In this document: positions 55,976 to 64,000 of the stretch, piece after piece
How positions within the stretch are numbered: position 1 is the first letter of the stretch
How the letters are laid out: the number at the start of each line of letters is the position of its first letter
NCBI GenBank assembly: GCA_031216915.1
Contig: CM062289.1
Location: 62,255,741-62,319,740, forward strand
Direction of reading: 5' to 3'
DNA: 64,000 nt
DNA from: Pictodentalium vernedei
Lineage: Eukaryota; Mollusca; Scaphopoda; Dentaliida; Dentaliidae
Notes under the pieces: generated by a model
Told to the model about the DNA's origin: nothing
What the model saw: the letters and a program-made list of their open reading frames with translations, nothing else
Databases searched by the model: none
Program-made: the position numbers and the translations under genes

Positions 55976-56535
55976 TAGAGCTGTAGGTTTTTAAATTTCT
56001 TGTTCGGTTTTGGTTTTGGTTTTTCAGGTGGAGTAAAACCTCGGTTCGGTTCGGTTTTCGGTTTGTTCATGAGGCCAAGTAAAATTCAATGAAACTCATT
56101 CTTATGTCCGAAGTCATAACTGAATGGCAGTGAAATTGAGAGAAACTCAATGAATGCCAGAAATAAGCTATAATACATGAAGTATCAGGAAGGCCAATAT
56201 AATAATTACATGAATAAACAGAACTTTTATTGTGCTTGGCCATTTTTCGAGGTCTGACACCTACACGCAACTTGAGGAAAGCTGCAAACACAACTAAACT
56301 GAAGGTCGGAAATTCACAGAATGTAGCCTTCCCAGAGTAGTGAGAGTACCCAGACACTGCCATTGGCAGTGTCTGGGTATTCTCACTACTCTGGGATGGC
56401 TACATTCTGTGAATTTCTGCAGCAAGAGAGTATTTAATAAAAAACGAAAAACCTTAGATTACAGGATGTCGCGGTTTCGGTTTTAAAAAAAACCCCTAAA
56501 AACCTCGGTTCGGTTTCGGTTAACCTACAACTCTA
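55976..56535 (-). mobile_element. hAT-like MITE with poly-'aaccg' subtermini, copy 2
   Basis: Reverse orientation to 36142-36703, same length within two bases. The ends tagagctgtaggtttttaaa and aacctacaactcta are flanked by gtgataga (55968-55975) and gtgatagg (56536-56543), a 7 of 8 match as expected of hAT. The central hairpin is retained. No coding. Confidence 0.85.
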
Positions 56536-56543
56536 GTGATAGG

Positions 56544-57830
56544 CAAACAGCAGAATAAAGGAGGAAGGATTTGAAAGAAAGCTTGGAGCTCGGTCTACCG
56601 AAGGTCCCGTCAAACACCGGAGATCCCTAAAAATATTTGAAAATAAAAGTTTTGTTAATGATATTTAATGAAACTGTAACAAAAGGACATCTTTTTCCTT
56701 CTGACCAAGGAGAAAAAGTGAAAATCGCAACCATTGAAGTAAATGGGTTCCCCTAAATACCAGAACATCCCCAAACCACCCAGAACCCCCTCTACATTAC
56801 ACTTGCACAGTGCTTTGTGATAAAGAGGACATTTTTGGAAGGGCGGCGGGCAAAGTTGCAGTTATTAATTTTGTTTGGATTAAAATTAGTGCTGCAGCTT
56901 TTCTCATTGTGACGTTGATTTCTTCACTTTTTACATGGTGTTATTAAACACAAAAATAATAGTGTTGGTTCCACTCTTAGATATCGGGAATAGTTACGAG
57001 TACGAGATGTGGAGACTATTCCAACTTGGGGGATCCGGAAATGATGTCATAGTCACATGGCCTAGTTATGTCAGGGTAGCCCACGTGAGCAGCCATCTCG
57101 TGTCGTTATCCCCACAGTAATACGTGGTCATAATGCGAATGCGTAGCGAGTGGAGTTAGGGTAAAACATGCTTCCACCCTCCATTTTGTATACACGCCTC
57201 TTTGTCTTGTTCGGATTCTTACAGAATCCTCTGCTTCTATTCTGGCTACTGTCACGTCAACTTTCCTGGTCCTCTACTAATTATGCGACGACTTTTATTT
57301 GTTTTACCCTACTTGATTTTCCGGAGTTTATTCTAGTAACGTAGAAAAGCCTTTCAGTTCAAACAGTTTTAACTTTGTTACTATTTTTCGCATTCCCGGT
57401 CTGCTCAGACCAGGTGCCAATACTATAAAACTTTTGTAGTTTCTAGAATTGTATTTTCTAGCTATGACTTTAAATGAGTTGAAATGAACCATTAGCATTT
57501 TCAAAGATCTGGCAATTTGCCTGTTAGTAGTTTAGTCCGTTATATTAATAGGTAGAAAATACAATTCTAAAAAATACAGTTGTAAATGTTTTATAGTATT
57601 GGCTCAACCTCTAAAACAATGGTACTCTTCTGTTTCTTGTTTCTGGGGTACTCTGTTATAGCGGAAGACCCTTATCGTAGAACAGTTTTACATTCCAATC
57701 CTAGTTTGTATCTGCCTACTATTACAGGCGCTATTTCGACTATCCTAACAGTCTAGCTAGGCCCATGGCGCCCCTCTTCACCCACCAACAGTCAGTCTGC
57801 TTCATCTCCCATAATATGTATCTACCTATA
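56544..57830. other. Non-coding stretch with a foldback-B relative
   Basis: 57020-57200 is a diverged version of the block at 41985-42175 in foldback B: 'ggaaatgatgtcatagtcac', 'cacgtgagcagccatct', 'taatgcgaatgcgtagcg', 'tccattttgtatac'. 57410-57465 and 57550-57605 are inverted to each other ('gccaatactataaaac' against 'gttttatagtattgg'). No host gene recognised. Confidence 0.55.
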
Positions 57831-58087
57831 CAGTACGTGGAGAGTGTATTATCACTAAATCACCCGCAGAGTGGAGATTCCACCCAAGCAATAATTGCAG
57901 ATTTGTTGCAAAGTATAACAAGCACAAGCAAAGTTTCAGCCAATGGACCTCCGGGTTAAACCCGGAGGTCCATTGGCTGAAACATTGCCAGTGTTTTTAG
58001 CCGATATATACAAAATTTGAAAGTTATAGTTTGGGTGATAACTCCACCCCGCGGGTGATTTAGTCACAATCCACTCTCCACATACTG
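57831..58087. mobile_element. Palindromic MITE family 'cagtacgtggagagtg', copy 3
   Basis: Ends cagtacgtggagagtg and cactctccacatactg, TA at 57829-57830 and 58088-58089. Its 257 bp have the most regular central hairpin of the three copies (ggacctccgggttaaaccc and complement). Confidence 0.88.
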
Positions 58088-58089
58088 TA

Positions 58090-58982
58090 TACGTAATTAT
58101 CTCCCTTGTGTGTAACGAAGTCCTATATGATTCTTAAACCCGAAAGACAATGGAGCAAGTACGGGCATTGCTCGAATGGCTCTAATCTTATATAGCAAAT
58201 AAACTGTCGAGTAGTGACTGAAACAGCCATAGCTCAAACGACCCGAATCTAATGAAGCAAATAAGCTATAGAGTAATTACTTGAACGAGTGACTCCCCTT
58301 ATAACTGTTATGCTCATCTCGGATAGACGGGATTCTGGAGTCACGGACGTTTCCTCGATAGGGATTCTCCTTGTGAGATTCTGTAAACGGATTCCGTAAC
58401 GGAAAGTGGGATTCCGTAAGTGGGATTCCAAGCTCCTAACAGCTCGTGATATTCTTATCATTGTCGTCTACCACAACTTCAACCGTCTATCCTATTGCTG
58501 ACATCTGCTGTGTTACGACATGATGAAATAATTCCAATCTCACCCCCCCCCCCCCCCCCAAAAAAAAAAATGAAAATAAAATAAATTTATTTGTAAAATA
58601 AGGTTAGAATAAAAACATGGGCTCTACCATTTTATCTTTGTTACCTGCTCAAGGGAACAGTAATCACAAAGTAACGGTGCCGCAATTTATCAACGGTCAA
58701 CAATAAACTTTGTTCCGTTGTCTTTCTAATTTAATCTTTTAATTATTAACATAGACCATTGTCAAGTTATCCTAGAAATTAATCTTCATATCAAATCTGT
58801 TAACAGTTGCGTGGGTAATAGGTACCTGTAATTCGAAGAGATATGTTAGATGGCTAAATAAATGTATTAAGTAACAAAGCAAAGCATTAAACAAGGAGAT
58901 TCTAAACCCATTCTTAAAACAGTAGACACAGATAGTCCCCAGATGTTATATTCCATTTCCCAAAAAGCAAATAAATAGGCTA
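58090..58982. other. Non-coding stretch
   Basis: No gene. 58320-58440 repeats 'gggattc' phrases, and a C-run followed by an A-run sits at 58541-58570. The remaining sequence is A+T-rich and single-copy within the window. Confidence 0.5.
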
Positions 58983-60098
58983 GTGGTTTCACTAAAGGGA
59001 AGTCAGCATCTTTCGCACATTGGACTCCGAGGTGTGAACATCGCACAAATGGAGCTACCATTTGAGATCCAGAAGGCACTGCTATGGTCGCAGGTTGCCC
59101 AATCTACCACCTGGACAATCCAAGTGCGCAAGGGTAAAATTCATCTAGCAGTAGATTTTGACAGTTCACCAGACGCGCCGTCCTTGAAGAGGCGTAACAC
59201 CTTTCGTGGAGATTTCCCCTCACATTGGTCAATCCCCCCTCTCACGTGACTCAGACTTGCAGGACAATGATGCTAGCCACCGAATTCTTGAAGATTCCAA
59301 GAAGAGGAAGAGAAAGAAGGCAACCTCCACCAGACGTGTTTCCCACCGAATAACGGAGTTCCTGAAGAAGACGGAAGAGGAGATAAGTGAGGGCGTCAAA
59401 GGATCGACCTCTGTCTAGCGCGGACCACGCCCCCCCCCCCCCCGCCCTTCGCAAGAGGAAGGTCCGAAGGACACCGGGTCGCCAAATCAATCTCATCTGA
59501 CTCTTTGTCTGAAGAGGAGATGGAGGAGGGAGATTTGTATGTGGTGCGGGAAGTTGACTCTATCGACGCACCTTCCAGCCCTCTACCTCTTATCCCTCCT
59601 GCATATTCGAACCAGAGTCGCGATCAGAATGTGAGCGCCACGGAATTCGTGGAGGCGTTCCTGGGAATGGAGGCCAACGATCAGCTACGGCGAGAGTTGG
59701 AGCAGGTACGCTTGTCCCCGGAACGCGGAGGAATGGAGCCGGATGTGGTCAGGTACTGGCTGCTCTTCAACAAGAACTATGATAAAGAATGCGAGAGAAT
59801 ACCTAAAGAATCTCCCGACTCATCCAAAGCAGCCAGAACCGGACCTTTCGAAACAAAACAGTCAGCGGGCACTCCTCCAACAACACCAACAAAACCTGCA
59901 GCAACGCTCTGCCCGTCTCAACTCCCGCCTCCTAAGAAGAACCAAAGGAGATACAACCGCCGCTTTGTACCTCAACCTTTTGCTCCTTTACCACGACCAA
60001 ACATGACAGCAACAATTGCACAGCCAAAGCGAGTCGAAATGGGCTTGCTCCATGCCGTGCCTGTGGGCCTTCGGCGAGCAAAAAACATTTATCTTTAA
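58983..60098 (+). pseudogene. Unassigned broken coding locus, possibly gag-like
   Basis: Three neighbouring open stretches (about 58983-59249, 59206-59418 and 59505-60098) have protein-like composition and are G+C-richer than their surroundings. The first has MELPFEIQKALLWSQVAQST and VRKGKIHLAVDFDSSPD. The second is lysine/arginine-rich (KKRKRKKATSTRR, a possible nuclear-localisation-like patch). The third is acidic, then proline- and basic-rich (EEEMEEGDLYVVREVDSID, VVRYWLLFNKNYDKECERI, QLPPPKKNQRRYNRRF). I do not recognise the family. A retroelement gag-like or ORF1-like origin is possible, as is a decayed host gene. A C-run lies at 59428-59445. It is interrupted at least twice. No zinc knuckle, protease or reverse transcriptase is visible beside it. 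Confidence 0.4.
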
Positions 60099-60507
60099 TT
60101 TTAGATTTTTTAAAGGGCAGTTTCCAGCATGTAGCGGTGAGTGCGCTAGTCCGCTCCGTAAACTGGACTTGGGCCGCTAAAGGGACAAGTTGAGCTGACA
60201 TAGTTGGCGTGGTGAAAATTGCAAATAGGGAAATACAAACGCATATACAGGTGGTTAACTTGTAACAAATAGACTTACATTTTACTGAATGCGGAGTATG
60301 GATGGGATAGACGCAGTTGGCAACAGTTAATCCTGGGACAGTTATGGCCTTACGTTTTATTGAGTACAATTCATGGCGAAGTTGTGAGCAGATTCAAGGA
60401 TGCATTTACGTCACCACAAGGAAACAGCAGACACCATTACAACAGTGTGAGTCATCGTGGATTCAGAAACAACAAGTAAAGCGACGTGAAGGCCTGACCT
60501 CTCTTAA

Positions 60508-60730
60508 CCCTCTGGACACAAGCGGCCGCTTTTCCGGCCAAGAACATGATACGCCATTAAATAGGATGGCTGCTCAGTAAGTGTGTGGGGTAGACCAATC
60601 AATATTTTCAATGTGCAGTCCCAAGGCTGCACGTTGAAAATATTGATTGGTCTACCCCAAATAATGAATATGGACTCTTCTAGTTGCTGACATGGAACTG
60701 GCATGGAATATACCACTATAGTTCAAAGGG
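60508..60730. mobile_element. piggyBac-like MITE with hairpin core, copy 2
   Basis: TTAA at 60504-60507 and 60731-60734. The ends ccctctggacac and, from the right, ccctttgaactatag are partly inverse. The central hairpin tggggtagaccaatcaatat / atattgattggtctacccca lies at 60584-60660. Both TTAA sites are intact, unlike copy 1 (31576-31816). Confidence 0.82.
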
Positions 60731-60734
60731 TTAA

Positions 60735-62715
60735 GTTAGATAAAGTAAAAATTAATTAATCAATTAGTAACAGAGAAGAATTAAATATCGTATAGTCATT
60801 CCGTTAACGAAGTGTACAGTTTACCCCAAAAGATAAGGGATTGCAAGATTCATGTTAATATTCGGTCTGAGACCCTCACATTGGAATAATATAATTTCAA
60901 GTAGTTGTGTTTTATTTTATTTATTATATTCCATAGACTTTAATTAGACAAGATTTTTGTGATCAGAGTACTGCAACTGTAGATTATTTAAGCAAGTCAA
61001 AATTTGTTATTTTAAATTTGTTTAAAAATCACGAAATATTGAAATGTGGCTGTGGCTATGGCTACGGTCCAATAATTTTTAATAGAACTAATCTGCAAAT
61101 GTACAATTATTTATTTAATAGCTATAAGTCTGAAATGTCTGGAAAAAAAGACTTCATGTGAGTATAAATGCATGGTACAAGGCATATGTTCAAGTCTACA
61201 AATACTGTATGAATCAAAATAAGTTGTAGCATTTAACCGCAATAAACTAAGTAGCCCACTGTCATTACCCCGATAACACAAAAACCTGACATCATTTTCT
61301 GGAAAGCCCTCTGTGAGAGCTTTCCATAAAATGATGCCAGGTTCTTGTGTTATTGGTGTAGTTGAAGCTGCATAGTTTATATTGGTTATTCTACAACTTA
61401 TTTTGATTTCTGAATTCCACTCGGAGGTCGCTGGCTGAAATTTGGCTTATGCAAAACAACGCATGTGGGCATCAACCTCTGACCATACCTGACAGGCAAT
61501 TAAAACTTATGACTCAACAAGCAAATCTGCAGTTTAGGGAGAACTGAGTAGTTAGTTATCTGGCGGACGATAAACTGCAGATTAGCTTGTTAAGTCCCCA
61601 ACTTTTTACAAGACCACCAAGAATATGTTTGAAATATATATACATTCACCTACTTGGAGAACAAAGTACAAAATCACCCTTTGTATACTGTAATACAATA
61701 TCCAAGTATGCACATTTTGGTTGTGGATACAGAGCCGGGGAGAGAGTGGGATCCGTGGTAGTAACCTCGGAGCCCTGAATTTTGGGACTTTATGATTCCT
61801 GAAGTAATAACTTTTTATGCAGCCATCATGAACTGGAAAACCAAACTTGCAATGAGCAATTAATAAGAACTAGTGTATGTGTTTTAGGACTACACTGTAA
61901 ATTACTAATGTAGATTTTATTGTTTGATATATGTATTATAAGTACAGTGTAGCCAATAAAGGAGTAGTAGAATAATTATAATGACTGCTCTATTAGCCCA
62001 AGAACATTAGGTTTCACTAGGGAAAAAAATCGGAGCAAGCTGATTTTTTCAGGGAATGTCGAGTACATGTCACTGAACGATTAGACAAAAGTCCCCTAAA
62101 ATCCCAGTTGAGCTTTTTTTTCTACAGCCTTTTTTCGAAAACGCGTTTGAAAAAAATAAAAAAAAATCTCACGAACTTTGTAACCTCGAATTGATCCAAC
62201 TGTATTTTTTGTTTACGCGTATTTCGAGCTACATAATGTCTAATATACATTTACCAAGAGGAAAATGTGCATTCTGTGACAATTTCTGCGAAAAATTATT
62301 GAAAATTCACAAAAAAGTATCGGATTTACGCAAAAAATGACGATTTTCCTAACGGATTTGCCCAAAGGGTCGTAGTACAGAACGGGATGTTAGTTGGACA
62401 GACGATAAGAAATCCACCACCATTTGAAGACTTTTATCATTGCTTACAAAATAGACATTATGGAAGACCCCCTCTGCTTCTGGCCGAGTTCCCCTTTTGG
62501 CATAAAATTCGTCAGCATGAGAACTCAACTATTTTCGGGCTTGGGACCGAACAGACACGTCTGTGTCTGGCAGCATTAGATCAATAAATAATATTTACAG
62601 AATGTACAAAAATCAATAAATAATATTTACAGAATGTACAAATCAACCAAGATGGATTAAGTTACATTGACTATTATCAACGCTATATACAGAAATGACA
62701 TGACCTATATACATA
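60735..62715. other. A+T-rich stretch with two hairpin elements, no gene
   Basis: 61214-61413 has inverted ends atcaaaataagttgtag / ctacaacttattttgat and a hairpin cacaaaaacctgacatcatt / aatgatgccaggttcttgtg, hence a likely MITE of about 200 bp. 61512-61595 is another hairpin (acaagcaaatctgcagttta / taaactgcagattagcttgt). 62575-62645 has a 31-bp tandem repeat 'aatcaataaataatatttac'. The frame at 62387-62587 is of unknown meaning. Confidence 0.55.
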
Positions 62716-63824
62716 TTATTCATCGAACTCAGAAATTTCCGACAGGACAGTGTTTCTGTGGTTGTTACAAGAATCCGAACTGCAATTACACAAACCTGAG
62801 CAAGAGAGTCCTGCCTTCTTACACCCACACCTTTTTGTACAAGCACTCTTGCAACCACAACTGATCAGATTCAGTAGGTTATCGGGGGCACATGGCTTTG
62901 TGGCTGCAGTCGGTACAAGAAGTCCATTGTCTAGCGACCACCCCCAATCCGTCGGAGGAAGCGAAGTGCCCAGCCATTGTTGGACCTGGAGATAACATCT
63001 GTAGACATGTTGTGCAGCATCGCTGCTTGGTGGGAGTGAGGCTAGGTCGATGGGTTTATTCAGTTTAGATTTTGCTACATAACGCTTGTAAGTGACATAT
63101 CTATATTGGTCGAGAGAGGAAACAGTTTTACTCCCGTATAAGATCAGGAGAAGTTGTTCCCCGGCAGCGGCTACTGCACTTGGTGTACTGTCATCCGCCA
63201 AAATTGTGTTGACATACTGTTGTGAGTCGCTAGTAACATCGGAGACAATTGTACTGAATACTTTCTTCTTACCAACTCGAAAGAGTGCAGAAGTAGTGTC
63301 ACAACCACTTATAGAATGTGCTACAAGGAGGTTGCTTCTATGGTCACCCATTTTGGTTGCTATTTCACTAACTGAAACTAGTAAGTTTGGGGTAATGGAA
63401 TACATCATGTGAATATTACATCCCGGTTGAACTCGAGAATGACTAACAAGTCTGTGTCTGTTCCCACAACGACAACGACAACATTGTTGTCATCTTGAGC
63501 GATGTCAAGTGCAGTTTCGGCTATCAGTACATCCCGGTTGAACTCGAGAATGACTAACAAGTCTGTGTCTGTTCCCACAACGACAACATTGTTGTCATCT
63601 TGAGCGATGTCAAGTGCAGTTTCGGCTATCAGTACATCAGCATCAGCCTCGGCCTGCTTGGACTGAATATTGATAGCAGATAGCTCCTGCATTAGAAGAT
63701 CGATCAGTTGGGTTTTGTTCTTGGCATTTGCAAGGAAATCAGATTGGGGTGTGGTGGCTGGTAACTCGGGTGAGATATTGATATCAATGGAATACCTGTC
63801 TTTAGATCTACGGGCTTGTTCCAT
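62716..63824 (-). pseudogene. PIN-like + CXC-domain part of the multidomain family
   Basis: On the minus strand, 63405-63824 reads MEQARRSKDRYSIDI, then FLANAKNKTQLIDLL, ADADVLIAETALDIA and VVVGTDTDLLVILEF. It corresponds to the PIN-like part of the broken gene at 4545-5097. In another frame 62716-63408 continues with VAHSISGCDTTSALFRVGKK and ends with a cysteine cluster CGCKSACTKRCGCKKAGLSC + CNCSSDSCNN, a tesmin/TSO1-like CXC pattern known to bind zinc and often DNA. A tandem duplication (63421-63531 and 63532-63636) repeats the VLIAETALDI...LLVILEFN segment. The first part ends as the next begins (63405-63408), a one-frame break. The sequence upstream of 63824 has no clear exon. The N-terminal two thirds of the family are absent from this end of the window. 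The copy is probably dead, but splicing cannot be excluded. Confidence 0.65.
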
Positions 63825-64000
63825 GCCCTCAATAAAAATCCACCCTCATTGAAATAGTTATTCAATCATTTTTTGGCAAGTGTCGTCTGCTTTTCATGTT
63901 AGGTAAAGGGTTAAACTGGTACCACCAATTTAAACCTCTGTGGGCTGCTGTGGGCCCCAATCTACAAGCTGTTCATTATCAGGCTTGGCCAGAGCAGGTG
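63825..64000. other. Right edge, piggyBac-like MITE end fragment
   Basis: 'gttaggtaaagggttaaac' at 63899-63917 matches the right terminus of the 52707-52940 MITE family with its TTAA. No left end is visible. The remaining 80 bases run to the window edge without a recognised feature. Confidence 0.5.

Overview
The window reads as repeat-saturated nuclear DNA of a marine invertebrate, most likely a bivalve mollusc. The clues are the short elements that start near 'acaagagg...gctcacct' and end in 'gagctaaaaa', 5S-rRNA-headed SINEs, many palindromic MITEs, a low density of spliced coding sequence and strong A+T richness. The species cannot be named from the sequence. No complete protein-coding host gene is visible.

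Left part (1-15 kb). A broken copy of a large multidomain protein family (zinc-binding N-terminus, conserved central region, PIN-like region) runs forward at about 1127-5680 and carries a SINE and a TA-flanked MITE. It is followed by a head-to-tail pile of Helitron-like elements, each closing with a hairpin and CTAA, with a G-run-rich hAT-like element inserted. A good single exon on the minus strand (11805-11912) encodes a stretch like a CDC1/TED1/PGAP5-type metallophosphoesterase. Then come more Helitron-like sequence, a piggyBac-like MITE and a 78-bp tandem array.

Middle (15-39 kb). A hAT element sits inside another hAT, which sits inside a Helitron-like element, all with clean 8-bp target duplications. 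Next are a second copy of the 12-13.7 kb repeat block, a LINE 3' end, SINEs, a 4-kb minisatellite split by a hAT MITE, palindrome-cored MITEs and a pogo-like TIR element.

Right part (39-64 kb). A 5.5-kb nest holds three long inverted-repeat elements, two of them with perfect 8-bp target duplications and matching termini. It is followed by a Helitron-like block, a LINE reverse-transcriptase fragment, a decayed Tc1 transposase, more MITEs, an unassigned broken coding locus (59.0-60.1 kb), and at the right edge a minus-strand copy of the same protein family seen at the left edge, here with its PIN-like region and a C-terminal CXC cysteine cluster.

The window is best read as a stratified record of insertions. 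Its most unusual points are the two-ended multidomain family, a SINE body joined to either a 5S or a tRNA head, a hairpin core shared between MITEs with different termini, arm-matched substitutions in hairpins, and the triple foldback nest.
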